A stretch of DNA of 64,000 bases from Daphnia carinata (GCF_022539665.2 NC_081335.1:9336449-9400448), one strand, 5' to 3'; shown: positions 12,303-23,710, counted from the stretch's first letter. The notes: generated from the sequence alone by a model not told the origin. Numbers and translations: made by a program.

Positions 12303-12807
12303 ATGCCCAAGGATAACAACAAAAGTCATAGGTTGCCACCCTACACTACTCGTCGGCTTAGTTCCGACAGTACTTGGCGGCTAAGGCCAATTGATTTCGG
12401 TGAGCCGGAAGCGGGGCCATCTAGCCGCATTACCCCTCCACCTCTTCCACCCCGGGGCCGAACCGACCCGCCCTCAACACCGGTGCACCCCAACCGGCTC
12501 CGACTAAGGCCGCTCTCTGAACTCCTCGCTCTTTCTCCTACACGGCTTACCCGGCGCGACCTCAACCTGCACGAACTGAATCTTCAGACTGGAATTTTTA
12601 AGCTAGCGCTACAAAGCTCTAAACGAAGAGAATTGGCAGCGGTCTGTCGAAAAGCTTCAAGAAATTTTAGAACTCGATCCGCAGAACCGCATGCCTCCAC
12701 CACAGAATTGGGCGCTATCCCAATGGTGGATACAAGACGTCTGCACTACCTGCGGACGGCCCGGAAGGCGCCCCAATGGACCGGTGGTCATAATCATCGA
12801 TGATTAA
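12303..12807 (+). pseudogene. Accessory ORF Y, paralogue of ORF X, frameshifted
   Basis: An ATG at 12303 opens a Pro/Arg-rich reading frame (PPPLPPRGR at about residues 47-55). Near 12605 the meaningful frame changes by one base: a new frame runs to the TAA at 12805. The second part has the same plan as the end of ORF X: a charged helix, LDPQNRMPP, tryptophans, then CTTC, and an extra Ile/Asp tail (VVIIIDD). A TAG at 12604 in the new frame shows that the join is broken here. Function is unknown. The frameshift could also hide an unseen intron. Confidence 0.55.
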
Positions 12808-14247
12808 CCTTTCCTTGTATTGTTTTCTTTATGCTATTATTTTTCTCCACATTCGTTTCTTTTATAATTGTATCTTGTATTTTCTTTTGTAGTCTATTAT
12901 CTATTATATACAGACTTTTGATTCTACATTTGTATTTGTATTCTCTTAACATTGAAAAAAAAAAGATAAAAAAAGGATCAAACATAAAGGTGGTCTTACG
13001 TCATGATATATATATCACCTGATGTATATACAAATCACCTGTTTGAAAAAAAATAAAAAATAAAAAATAAAGAAGACGAAAGAAAGAAATAATGATAATG
13101 GAATGGATAAGAGAATACATAATTGCTTTGATGTGTATTTGCACTTATTTTGTTTGTACATTATCTCTCATTTTGTCTTCCAACTTATTTTTCTTGCGAA
13201 TTGGCAAACAATAACAATTCTGTCCTATCTTTATTTAAAATATAAAATTATTAACAGCCATTAAATTAGTGTTTAGGGTAGTTTAGAAAATTTATTGTTT
13301 CCACATTCCATAACAACACTAACACAATACATATTTTCACACACAATTCTTCTTTCGACTGCACCTCCAAGCCACTTTTTCTATACATCTTCTTCTTGAA
13401 TGTAGCGAACGCCCAGATTTTTCTCCAACGCGTCTCTCGTTTTCCACTTCTTTTCACTTCTCCTTCCTGTTGAACACTAAAGCTATTCCAACACTACACA
13501 GCAAGTGAGGGAATGTATTTTCTTTCGTTTACTTTTATCAACTCCTTTTCACACTACTTTTCACTTTCCCCTTCTATCGAACACTGAATTTGTCCAAACA
13601 CTTCGCAGCAAGCGACGAAAAAATATTTTTGCTCCCCTTTTTTGCCAGAGGGCAACTAACAAGCCTTCCCTTCGACTCGCGTTCATATTTCCAAAAATTC
13701 CTTGTTCCTCTTCAAGCGCGTTAGCTCCCCCACCTGTTCATGTTTCACATCTTTTCCCCTCCGTTTCTAGCAAAGTCCTTTTTCCCTTGCGTTGGACTTT
13801 TTCCACCGTAAAAATTTTAAACGTTTCTTTTCTTCTCCGCATAATTAAACGAAACGATCTTTTTCAATTATTTCTTTCTGATAAGTACGAGCATCTTCTC
13901 CTCTTTCCAATGATACCACTTTCGATTAAAAATAAATTTTCCTTATGCCCGAAAACACAGTTATAATGCGATGCCCTTTATTTTTCTATCTTTTGCCGTA
14001 GCGCAGCTACTGAAAAAGCCGACGGGAAACCGTTGACCTTTCAAAGCCGTCGGAAAATTTTTTCACTTTTACTTTCTTTTCTCTTCTTTCTTTGCCTTTT
14101 ATTTTATTTCAACTATATATATATAATCAAAAATATAAAAAAAAACAAAAACAAAAAAAAAACCAATGTCGATGTAGAATATTTTTGGCCACTGCTCTGT
14201 TTAATTTTTTTTCTTATGTATTGTTTTTTTTTATATTTCTGACATAT
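12808..14247. other. Non-coding spacer between ORF Y and env in element 1
   Basis: The spacer is AT-rich with long A and T runs and no convincing gene. Around 13004-13041 a short motif ATCACCTG occurs twice next to alternating TA tracts. An open frame at 13505-13966 has low-complexity composition and no recognisable motif. Splice acceptor-like TAG at 14248-14250 precedes the env frame. Confidence 0.4.
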
Positions 14248-15900
14248 GTAGAAATATCACATTTTCCATTTGTCTTACTACTATGTCTTTATGGGCTTCA
14301 CGTTCGAGCCTTTGAAACGACCGTATGCGATTGTACTGAATCGTCGAAAATGGGAATAATTCAATTTTCGGATGACGATTGTCATCCGGAAATAAACGAT
14401 AAACACTCCATTGACGTACAATATTCAGTGCATAGTGAAGTTCGCGCTGCAGTTCATGTCACCATAAACTTTTTTGGACAATTGATGATTGTGCCTGATA
14501 AAATTCCACTTGACACTACACCAAATGAGTGCAACGATATGATTAACAGCCTTCGGTGCGACGATCAAAAAATGACTGCTGCGGAAAATAAATTTGTATT
14601 TGACCGTGAACCTGAAATTTTCGGTCATTGGTTACAAACGATCGGTGTGGAAATTACTAATTGTTTACTCGAGAAAATTCGCCTATATCAAGATGTGGAC
14701 ATGAAGACAGTAATTTTTCGACACCGATTGGAATTGCTTCTGCCTCAACAAGTCATTTGTCGCATAATCATCTGACATTAGTTTGGGACAAAACATATAC
14801 GCAACGATCTGAACCAAAAGCTCATCTTATCGAATCTGGAAATGGGAAATTAATACGAAAAACGGGAAATGATAAAATTTTTCGTCTTCAGGATGACAAA
14901 AACAATTGGATTTTCATTTAACTTTTCAACCGCGTTGTATTCCCATACAAAGCTCTTGTTTAAAGAAATCTGATGCCTTTAATATTCTCGGCCAATCAAA
15001 ACTCTCGTTACAACGGCGGCCATCACGGAAAATTTGTCGACAATAACATTAGCGGACCCCGCGCCACCTGGCGGTCAAAATTTGGACCATCCCGCTACCT
15101 TACAATATGTTTGTGATCAACTTACGGACCATGAAAATGAATTATCCCGATTAATTCAAATCTTACAGTGTGATTCCAGAAATGTCAAACACGTAAGAGC
15201 AATTATTCCGGCACAATATAATGGTTGGTTAGCTGCTTCGCATCTAGATCTACCCAAATGCATAAAATTGCAAGCCTTCGGAAAAACCGCCATTGTCATC
15301 TCGTGCAAACCTTTAAATGTGACTTTCGAAACCGTCGTAACATCTTGCGGACCCCAACAAAAATTTAAAAATTATACAATTAACCTAGACGGTTGAGAAC
15401 TCGTTAAATATTCGCCATGTTATTGGACAAATGGATTTGTGAACTTCAATGACATACCTTATGCGTTTCGCAATAACACTTGGAAGCCCGTGAACGCAAG
15501 TATCGTGTTACCGGTACAAACTCTTGCGGATTCTTTTCGGTATCAAGATGTGAAATTTTTCGACTATGACCATAAAAGTAACCCTGCGTATAGTGAAACT
15601 ATTATGGATCATATGAGTATAATGGCTGATATTGCCGCAGCTATGAATGAACATTCGCCGAGTGAGTTTTCAGCCAATAATCGACCAAGTGTGACCAACG
15701 TTTTGTTATCAGCCTCTGGAGCGAACACTTATACTAGCTGGTGGGAAACTATTAAAAACTATTTCTTCATCGGTGTACTCTGCCTCCTGAGTCTTCTTTT
15801 TCTACGCATCTGTTACGGTTGTGGATTTTTTGGACTTATCAGCAACTTATGCTGTCGCCCAATTCAAGAACCGGAGCCGGATTTCGCTTACCAAGTCTGA
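14248..15900 (+). pseudogene. env: Envelope-like glycoprotein of element 1, broken
   Basis: The frame opens with a hydrophobic signal-like stretch (HFPFVLLLCLYGL) and then TTVCDC, the same mature start as in the second element (STVCDC). There is no in-frame ATG close upstream, so a spliced start or a lost start is likely. The frame shifts near 14760 and stops at 14919. From 15034 it resumes with the conserved membrane-proximal half: a Cys-rich block with CIKLQAFGK and TSCGPQ, a TGA at 15394 where the relative has Trp, then a transmembrane helix (FFIGVLCLLSLLFLR, about 15764-15808) and a short cytoplasmic tail. Such proteins mediate entry; this copy cannot make one. It lacks the Thr-rich and lectin-like parts of the second element. 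Confidence 0.75.
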
Positions 15901-15933
15901 ATACGGGACGTAATCTCGCACCGCCGGGAGTGA

Positions 15934-16714
15934 TGTAACGAAGCCATGAGAAAATACAATCTTTGAATTATATTGTTGTCTCATTGTTGTTCTTATTAAT
16001 ATAATTATATGTTACGTCTATTGCTGTTCTTTTGTAAAACTACGTATTATAAATATCCTATTTCAAGTGTGGATGCCCTTTCGTCGAAATCTATTTTTCT
16101 ATTATATTTGACATCCTGCTTATTGCTGATTGGATGTGCTAGATGCGTAGGACGTCGCGCCATGCATTTCCAGGAATAGGAAATGCGTGTGCGACATTCC
16201 GCATCCGGAGTCGTCTGTCGGAAATGCTATGTTTCCCTCAAACATGTAAAACGTATAAAAGGATGCCCTTTTTGTTCCCAAAAGTTAGTTCTTGAGTTCT
16301 TCAGTTGCCTTGAGTTCTAGTTCCAGTTTTCATTCTTAGTGCTACAAGTGCTGTTCTAATTCCCCAAATCCAGAAAGTTCAATTTGTTCTTATTCAACAA
16401 TATTGTGGGTGCTTCTCATCGCTCCTGGTGCGACCGACAAGCCACTGTTTTCTTTATTCTTTCTCTTACAACGTTTGACATCTTTATTCCATCTTCGCCA
16501 CGGCGGTGACGGTAAACCTGAATTCGCATAACTCCATTTGTATTTCTGTTTCCCATTTATGCCCTATATCTGTGTAATTCTTTTATTATCTTTTGGCCTA
16601 TTAGAATAAAATATATTCGGCATTGTGGTAACGCCTTCCGAGTTCATTTTCTTATTACAATTTGTCTTAAAAAACGTAAAGTCATTCTTTCAATTGCTAA
16701 AAGAATGCTTTACA
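15934..16714 (+). repeat. 3' LTR of element 1
   Basis: The 781-bp repeat matches 3446-4223 from TGTAACG to TTTACA, with a few substitutions and a small insertion near 16655. A short purine-rich GGGAGTGA precedes it and may be the plus-strand primer. ATGG follows at 16715. Confidence 0.95.
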
Positions 16715-16718
16715 ATGG
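16715..16718. repeat. Target-site duplication ATGG, right copy
   Basis: It matches 3442-3445 and restores the LINE reading frame across the insertion point. Confidence 0.85.
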
Positions 16719-18299
16719 CAATATTCAAGAGAAATTTGTTTAAATTCCAGGAATTCTGCAGAATTTGGACTTGGGACTAGTCCAAACCCGTCTGAAAGAA
16801 TTTGGGACTGTAATTGAAGCTCAGTGGGAACGCTATCGAGTGGTAGAGGATGAAGTTTTGTACCCTGTCCTTGCCAATTGAATGATCGTACGGATGACTT
16901 TGGCTAAAAACAGTACATCATACATAACTATCGGCAGTTATCGTGTCATGGTTAAGTATGATGGACAGAAGCCTACTTGCCGACTGTGTGACGACGAAAG
17001 CCATTTTAGTTACAACTGCCCAACTTTAAGACGAAACAAATAACCTACCATTGCCCCAAAACCAGTTAGTAAACCAAAGAAAAAGACGGAGACAATTGTA
17101 GAAATCCCAGTCACTATACCTTTTGCTGAATACCCCATAGTTTCCAAAGCCCTTCTTGGGCGTGGGTTGCAAGACCCACTCTCAGAGGGGTTTCCCAACC
17201 TTAAAACCCGATCCTCTCCACCCCCATTAGTTCAACCCAAAGACAATCCCATACCAAAGACTATTCCACTCCAAACCATAATACTCGAGACCCAACTTGA
17301 CACCTCTGAATCTATGATAGTTCCCATAGACTCGATGGAACCTGATATGGGGGACATTGAGACCATGGGAACCGACAAAACTAGAGATCACCTTAAAGTC
17401 CCATCTTAACCAACCAGAACTTAGATATTGTGGGACTTGAAGAGGTACCATTGCGCAAACCAGTAGAAAAAGCGACAAGAAAGACAAAGAAAATCACAGA
17501 AATTCCCGTGACTATACCTTTAGTTGAAGACCCCATAGTTTCCAAAGCCCTTCTTGAGTTTGGATTGCAAGATCCACCCTCATGAGTGACTCCCAACATG
17601 GAAACCCCTTCCTTTCAACCATTAGTTGAAGGAACCACTGACAATCCCTTACTTAAGAATATTCCCCTTGAAACGATAAATCCCGAGACCTAACCTGACA
17701 CCTCTGAGCCTTTGATAGTTTCCATGGACTCGATGGAACCTAATATGGGGGAAATTGAGACCATGGAAACCGACAGAACTAGAGACTACTTTAAAATCCC
17801 AACCTTACACCGACATAAAAGATTTAAATCAACCATGACCAACCAGAGTTTCCGAACCGACCTTTTCCGTTTCCCAACCCAAGAAACCCACCAAATGACT
17901 GCAAAGTTCAAAGACGCTTCTATCAACATTGTAGGAATTAAGTCAGTCGAGCGACGTCGAATTCTTTTTAACTTCTGCAGGGACGGAAACCTAGATATTG
18001 TGGGACTTCAAGAGGTAGCATTTCGTACTTGCCCATTATTGAAAGCCGCTACCATTTGTTGGCAAATGTCGGTCGAAAACAAAAATAGAACAGCCATTCT
18101 TATTACCCATGGTCTGGACTATTCTCGTTTACAACTAGAACCAGACGGAAGGCTAATTTCTATTGACGTGAAATGTTTCACGTTCATTAACATCTATGCC
18201 CCGTCAGGTAGTCACATTAAGACTGAGAGAAACAATTTCTTTCGTCAAATCGTAATCAACCACATACCTGACAGCACTAATTTTTCATCTAGAAATTAG
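16719..18299 (+). pseudogene. LINE: ORF1 zinc knuckle followed by AP-endonuclease N-half
   Basis: This continues the ORF1 of 3164-3445. It shows a CCHC knuckle CRLCDDESHFSYNC (about 16978-17019) and then a low-complexity Pro/Met/Glu linker. From about 17894 to 18299 comes the start of an AP-like endonuclease, with DIVGLQEV and INIYAPSG as the usual strand motifs. The endonuclease nicks target DNA to prime reverse transcription. The frame has many stops, the linker is duplicated in tandem, and the sequence ends in mid-domain at 18299, so no RT follows. A second copy of the endonuclease part lies inverted at 63484-64000. Confidence 0.75.
17050..17840 (+). repeat. Tandem duplication of about 400 bp inside the LINE linker
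   Basis: About 17050-17440 and 17455-17840 are diverged direct repeats. Both contain CCCATAGTTTCCAAAGCCCT, GGACTCGATGGAACCT-like text and GACATTGAGACCATGG-like text. The inverted copy at the right end of the window has a single unit, with its junction in the shared GTGGGACTT.AAGAGGTA. Confidence 0.7.
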
Positions 18300-18814
18300 A
18301 CGTGCCGTAATTACGACGAAATGAGGTTGCAATGACTCTTCCATCTATCAGATTCAGGGTATGGGTGCTGACATTGTTGAAGGTGACATTCAAAAGGGAA
18401 ATGTAAAAAGATGGGAAAATTACAAAGGCTGAACTAAACTTTAGTATAAAGTCCTGTATACCTAGGAGGTCTAGGAATGATCACCAAACACCTCTTCTAC
18501 CGTTCCCTTGTCTTGTGCCCCACCTACAAAATCCTGTTAGACCAAAGTCTCAAGTTCTCAATTTCGTTTTTTGTGGTTTCCACTCCGAAGGTTATTACCA
18601 ATTTGCATTGCCCTGACCAGATTTATCTCCCACTTCCTGTGAATTTTTCAGTTTCAAGATTGTTGTATGTGTTCCTTTAGAAAGCGAAATGTGGATTATT
18701 GGTATGGGATAATAGAAGACCAACTGGCTGTTGACAGGCATTACCACAACAAACAAATACTCATAATGATTCCTTACTAGTTGATAATTTTCTAAAGAAA
18801 AACGTGAAGAGTAT

Positions 18815-19004
18815 ATGAAAAACTGGGGAAAAATTCATAAAATTCATGTAGTCGTTGCCGGGAGTCCATGGAAAAACATCAGATAAAGTATGTTCCTGAC
18901 GTGATGCATTTTAAATATATTTACGCAGCATCTGAGCCATTAGAGGAATTCGATCAAAAGTTAAAGGAAGGAGAGTGGGACAAACCGAATTTTAATGTGG
19001 TATA
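18815..19004 (+). pseudogene. Fragment of an unknown repeat-borne protein, frameshifted
   Basis: This stretch matches the intact 60-codon frame at 61328-61510 (minus strand) and the more distant copy near 57482-57668. An insertion near 18848 (GTAGTCG) breaks the frame. The encoded segment includes FKYIYAASEPLEEFDQK and ends EWDKPNFNVV before TAA. I do not recognise the family. Three copies in one window suggest it belongs to a dispersed element. Confidence 0.4.
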
Positions 19005-20340
19005 AAACTAAAAGGGAAAAACTAAGTTCGAGAATGAAGGTAAACAATCATTTAGGAAACCCGATTTGGAGTTATCTATAGGGGCTCGGTTAAAAAAAAA
19101 AAACATGTGATGCGATCAGTAAGATGGCAGCCTGATTCTGATAGGACACTGAATTTGAAGGAGGGTAAATAAGAACTTCAAACTTGCAAAAAAAACCAAC
19201 GAGTTCAAAAGAAACATAGAAACAGCGATCGAAAAAGAAGATTCGGGATTTTTAGAGTCGAACATAACCCCTTTTTTAGCTTAAAAACAATTATTTTATA
19301 ACAATAGTTGTTAGAATAAATCCATTAAGATGAACGAACTTAAATCAAAGAAGAAAGAAGAATAAAGAAACATTTTAAAACCAAATTATAATGTAAGAAT
19401 TATACAAACAAGAAAAAACAAGCCTATCATTTAATTTTAGTAAACATTTATTGCCAATACAAAACGAACCGACACAAATTTTTCCTACAGGCACTACAGA
19501 CAGAAATATTTTTGGAAGCAAGTTATACAAGAAAATAAACAGTCAACTGAAAAATCTTGTAGAAAGACTGGAGCTGGGAGATGCTTATTGAAGAAAATAC
19601 CCAATAGCCACTACCTAAATTTTTTAGTCCCAATAAAAATAGTGAGAAATCAAGGAAATATTTGAAAGTGGTAAACATTTAAGTTTTACTTGGGCTAGAT
19701 CTGGAGGGCGCCATGAAGAAACAGGGAAAAAATTGAAGTGGAAACTGAATACTAGTACAATTTATGACCCAAAATTCCAAAATACATAATAAAATTCTAT
19801 TTTGAAAGAACGACGAATAAGAGAACGAAAGAATAGGAGAAAGAATAAGAGAACAATGCAGTGGTAAAAAAAAGAAATATTTTAAAAATCAAAATAGTGC
19901 GCACATAAAGTTGGAAAATAAAATTGAAAGAAAAAAACAAAAATTCTTTATGAAATGTCTCAATCAAATCATAGCCGAAGTGGTAAAAAAAAATAATTGA
20001 AGAAACATTACTACTTAACTATATTTTTAAAAAGTATGCATAGAATAGATGAAAAGGGAAAGAAAATTTAAGATAAATATAATTAACTTATTGTTAATGA
20101 AACACTTAGTGGGACAAACCTAATTTTAAAAAGATAAAAGAGAAAGCAGAAGAATTAACAAATTGTAAGAGAATGAGACCGAAAATTGCCGGAAAGCCTG
20201 TGATACAGTGTACCAAAATTAATCACCAGAATACATGGATTTCCTGTTGAACTACAAAAAAGCGTGGCCTTGCTTAAAAAAAAATTCTAAAAATGTTTAC
20301 CGAAATATTTGATATATAAAAAATTTCGAAAAACCTAAAC
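19005..20340. other. AT-rich, gene-poor part of the left arm
   Basis: I see no coding sequence. The stretch is A-rich with many short homopolymers, and it is mirrored on the minus strand at about 59820-61320 in the right arm. Confidence 0.5.
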
Positions 20341-20638
20341 CGCAGTTATCATATGGTAAGAGTTAATTGCCGTTTATTTATTGTCCCGGTACAATAACTA
20401 CACGAGATTGTAGCACAGGCAACTCTAAGCTCAATAGTTGAAAACCACCGGTTTTGGCAACTGGAGTAGGTACAGTAGCGCACACCATGGTGGAAACAAG
20501 AAACGCGTTTAGGTGGCAGATGCCCGAGGTGGGTGTGGCACACAGGTTATACACTACGCCACATTCCTAAGTACAAGTCATGGAAACATACCGCTAACTG
20601 TACTTAGGGCGATTCCAATTAAATGTGTAATGACGTAG

Positions 20639-20646
20639 TATAAATA
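20639..20646 (+). promoter_or_regulatory. TATA-like core in the left inverted-repeat arm
   Basis: TATAAATA lies in a block (about 20533-20820) kept well in both arms; the equivalent on the minus strand is at about 59513-59520. The block could be a core promoter or part of a solo LTR; no ends were identified. Confidence 0.3.
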
Positions 20647-20826
20647 CGCTACGCGTCATATCCACTTCATAGCTGGAGGAACTGCCACAAGGCATAAAGA
20701 AAGTAGTTGTTGCTCTTGATATCCCTTTCCCGATACAAAAGAAGAAGTTGGTCCGTCAACTGCTACACCAACAAAGATAACATATATGTGTGTTTTTACA
20801 ATGGTGATCTATATCATCTTCCATTG

Positions 20827-21147
20827 TCAAAATTTAGTCAAAAGCGCTAATACACTGGATACCGAATTATTGTTTACATTCAAGGAATACGTTGCTTGGG
20901 TACCTGTTGCTGGGGTACCTGTGCCAATGACTTGTTGCTTAACGAGATAACCATACTCTGGCAGCATTTGCGGGATACGTTTTGGTAACGATTCTTGCCA
21001 TATGTGTGTTCCCTCTGTCGAAGTTGCTTTTCGGGAACCTTTTCTTTTCTTCGATTGATATCTATTCCCTGATGGAAAATTAAAGTTTCCTGTCTTTTCC
21101 ATTGTGATGTTGCATTCCAGCTCTGAACTATTTTTTGATTTGGTCAT
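20827..21147 (-). CDS. Small ORF in left arm, unknown, 106 aa
   Basis: An ATG-started frame on the minus strand, polar and basic in its N-terminal half with a nuclear-signal-like YQSKKRKGSRKA at about residues 30-41, then HIWQESLP and a short repeat TGTPATGTQAT. The copy in the other arm (59012-59338) is also open, with about 11 amino-acid differences. I count about four silent changes against them, close to neutral expectation, so being open may be chance. CAGG before the ATG could be a splice acceptor, so this may be a last exon. No family is recognised. Confidence 0.35.
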   Translation of the reverse strand: MTKSKNSSELECNITMEKTGNFNFPSGNRYQSKKRKGSRKATSTEGTHIWQESLPKRIPQMLPEYGYLVKQQVIGTGTPATGTQATYSLNVNNNSVSSVLALLTKF

Positions 21148-21246
21148 GCGTGATGTAATCCTGGGCGAATTTTCCTAGTCCGTCTTGCGCTGGTATTTCG
21201 CGCCATTGCGTAGTAATACATCTAGAATTTCATGATGTCAATAGGA

Positions 21247-22169
21247 TGTACCAGCAATTACGGCAGATTAGTAGTTCCGCAAGGAGCTACTTTTTAAAAC
21301 TGGTTATTATCTATTTTGTGTAATGGTCACACGCACTTCTGTCAATTGTCCTGCTTTAAAATGTTGCCGCGTTGCGAAGTACTGTTTCGCCGTTGCGACG
21401 TAGTTGTTGGTTGCATGGGCTGATCAAAAGAAACACGTCGGCTACCATTAGCGGTTTTTTTTCGAAGTTCCACGCACGGAATCTACAGTGGTGGAAATGT
21501 ATTATATGCAGTAGATGGACGTGGTTATTGGTGACGGCTCTAGGTTCTCCTGGTTTAACACATTTCGATGTCGTCAAAATAGGTTACTAGAAGGTCCATT
21601 ATGAGATATATTGTGCGACATTTCATTGCAGTAAGGTTATTTCGTTTTTGAATCTTTTGTTTAAAAGATTCCTCACATTCCTGTCCGCCTTTCTTCCTTC
21701 TTTTTCTTTCTTTGATTAGAACTTCCGGATAACTTCGCGGGGGGAGGATTGATAAGGTCGAATGTAAACTTACATTTGTTCAGTGCAATCGTGGTCAACG
21801 TCTTATTTTAGTCTCCCAGTTTCTGCGGATAGTAGTAGGAAATTTTATATTGTGCAGTTTTCCCAACTGCTTTACTATTTATATTCTTGCGGTATATTAC
21901 TCACGTTGTTACTCTTTCAGGAGTCGAATTTTGCTCTCTATTCTCTTTCTTCTCGCATTTGACTATCTCCCTCTCATCCCTACGGTTTTCCTCATTTCCA
22001 ATTTTTAACCCGTCTTCTGTAACAGATTTTCCGTTCCGAAGTGTTAACGACTTGCACATACCTCGATTAACTTGAAACCTAGCGATGGTGCGTGTACTCT
22101 ATGGCGTTGAGAATTCTTTGCGTTTCCAAGACTGATTATCCTACTATGGCGATATAGTCCGCATATGAA
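21247..22169. other. Gene-free spacer inside the inverted repeat
   Basis: No convincing gene is seen. There is a pyrimidine-rich stretch near 21660-21720 and scattered short frames on both strands without recognisable motifs. Part may be the diverged 3' end of the LINE on the minus strand at 22170-23040. Confidence 0.4.
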
Positions 22170-23040
22170 GTGATTGTTACCCTAACTAAGCGCTGTGAAT
22201 CCGGTGTTAAACGATTTTGCCATCCGTACGGTGGATTCAGCGGCAAAGATTTATACTACGCTGCTTAGCAGGTTGTATTGTCGAAAACCAGCCGTTGGAG
22301 GAATCTGAACAGAATCTTGCCAGGCAGTAAACTCTATGACATTTGTTTGAGCAGATTTCGGTGAGGATTCAACGAAGCTCGGCTGGTAGTGATAGACTCT
22401 TAAACAGACAATTTATAGTCGGGTGAGGAATTAATCCAAAAACATCAGAAAGGTCCAACCAGGCAGCCACCATCTGCGTCTTTGAATGTTTCGCCTGCTC
22501 GATAATAGTGAGAAGGATATTTGTGCATCCCTGTTTTTCCCTAATACATGAAATAAAACATTTTTTGCTATGGTGATATTTTTCTTTGTTTCACCGAAGT
22601 AGCCATTATTTTTTAAAAGAATAATCCTTAAAAGATCTTGCACGTACTGAGTATCAGGAATATTGGCTTGAAATTTCCGTGCTCTGAAGAATCACCTATG
22701 TTAGATACAGTAACTGTCATCGATGTTTTGCAGGAAGCTGGAATCCCATTAGTCCATACAGACCGGTAGATGACTGCTAGGAGATTGTTGCTTGCGTCCA
22801 TTGCAATAAGATGTCGATATTCCACGCCATCTCGTCCAGGCGCTATGTTGGAAGTTTCCCGAGCTAAGCCTTGATTTCCTCTGGACTTTATGGTAAGGGA
22901 AGAATTCCTACTTTCTCTGGTGTCAGGTTGTGCCCTTTACACTTTTCCAAGTGTGTTTTTTTGCAGTTGATCTGTTCCATTGGCGGTGGTCTTTGGGAGT
23001 AGGTTGATTCGAGAGATGCAGTATCCGAATAGTTCGGTTC
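22170..23040 (-). pseudogene. R2-like LINE reverse transcriptase relic
   Basis: On the minus strand, broken frames give APGRDGVEYRHL, then a GIPxSxKTS...GD...NFKPIFL...KIF block (22628-22825) and then a WLDLSDVFG-type block near 22440-22500. This order matches the fingers and palm of non-LTR reverse transcriptases, most like the R2/NeSL type. Frameshifts separate the blocks, and no catalytic (F/Y)xDD box can be seen before the sequence fades. It runs opposite to the LINE at 16719-18299, so it is probably a different insertion. The clade assignment is from memory of motifs. Confidence 0.6.
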
Positions 23041-23376
23041 TGTATAGCTAATTAATTCGTATCCCGATACCCTTCCAATTTTCTACCACTATTCCAGGAT
23101 AAAACGAGTACAGACGTTGCAGTTTACCCTATCCTTTCGCTTCTTTTTTCCGAAAGCCTAATTCTTTTTTGTTACGATTACTTCATGTCCTCTCTGTTAA
23201 AGATGTTGGTTTTGCGGTGCGGGAATGGTGTCTTCAAGATTCGTTGGCAGTCTAAGCCATTCAGCTATGCATTTATGAGAAGGGAATTAAGATTCAAAAG
23301 GGTGGTTCACAGTCCTATCCTTGAATTCTATCTTTCCCCCTAAATTTTGTAAAGATAATTGACAAAAACCTACTTG
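23041..23376. other. Unassigned flank left of the LTR array
   Basis: No gene is seen. The last bases before the first LTR are CTTG; the first bases after the last LTR at 50347 are CTAT, so the outer ends of the array do not share a target duplication. Confidence 0.5.
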
Positions 23377-23578
23377 TGTAACGAGCCCAAAGGCTATCCA
23401 AAGACAGCCACACCCTTTACATCCCTCAAGCGTTTCACAAGTGAAAGAGAACGTATCCCCTCCCATTTCACCTTCAATTTGTGTGTTCTTAAGTAGTATA
23501 AATACTGCATGTTTGTACCATGAAATTCGGAATTGTTTCGGCAAATCCACTGTAATACACGAGGTTCGAAACTTTACA
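23377..23578 (+). repeat. LTR 1 of the element-2 array
   Basis: A short 202-bp LTR, TGTAACGAGCCC to CTTTACA. It contains TATAAA at 23497-23502. It differs from the middle LTR at one visible base (AAAGAGAAC versus AAAGTGAAC). Confidence 0.95.
23497..23502 (+). promoter_or_regulatory. TATA box in element-2 LTR 1
   Basis: TATAAA in AAGTAGTATAAATACTGC; the same box is in the LTRs at 36725 and 50144. It is about 80 bp before the LTR end, which leaves a short R-U5. Confidence 0.6.
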
Positions 23579-23580
23579 AT

Positions 23581-23597
23581 TGGAGGTCCCAACGAGA
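23581..23597 (+). promoter_or_regulatory. Primer-binding site, tRNA-Gln type (copy A)
   Basis: TGGAGGTCCCAACGAGA starts two bases after the LTR. It matches the complement of an insect tRNA-Gln 3' end (TGGAGGTCCCACCGAGA, from memory) at all but one position. Confidence 0.7.
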
Positions 23598-23710
23598 CTC
23601 ACACTTGTTGTCCAGTACAAAGTTTCTTACCCGTACCTTATTTCAGTGATTGTGCTCTACACTTCCCCGACGAGTCTCCAACAACTCTACCAGACCAAGG
23701 AACACCATCA

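Larger units (their letters stand above)
3446..16714 (+). mobile_element. Complete 13.3-kb Ty3/gypsy-type element with env and accessory ORFs (element 1)
   Basis: Order: 5' LTR, primer-binding site, gag, protease, reverse transcriptase, RNase H, integrase, accessory ORF X, accessory ORF Y, env, 3' LTR. The order RT-RNaseH-integrase and the GPY/F-like integrase tail place it in Ty3/gypsy (Metaviridae). Both ends and the ATGG duplication are present. About 5.3 kb lies between pol and the 3' LTR, far more than an env alone needs. gag, pol and env carry stops or frameshifts; ORF X is open. The LTRs differ by only a few bases and a small indel, so the insertion is fairly young. Confidence 0.92.
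17247..21246. repeat. Left arm of a large inverted repeat (visible part)
   Basis: Read on the minus strand, 58915-64000 repeats this arm from about 21246 back to 17247, where the window ends, so the true arm may reach further left. The match was checked at the LINE endonuclease, at 18590-18622, at 18712-19005, at 20340-20820 and at the ORF at 20827-21147. Identity looks well above 90% by eye. The arms differ by a hAT insertion on the right and by the LINE linker duplication on the left. The spacer is about 37.7 kb. Confidence 0.85.

Noticed and set aside
12341-12565. Arg/Gly-rich minus-strand frame opposite ORF Y
   Set aside because: Shadow of Pro/Arg-rich codons of ORF Y.
13505-13966. 153-codon frame in the spacer of element 1
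   Set aside because: Composition is low-complexity Phe/Ser/Leu/Arg and no motif or splice context was found; chance in a T- and C-rich stretch.
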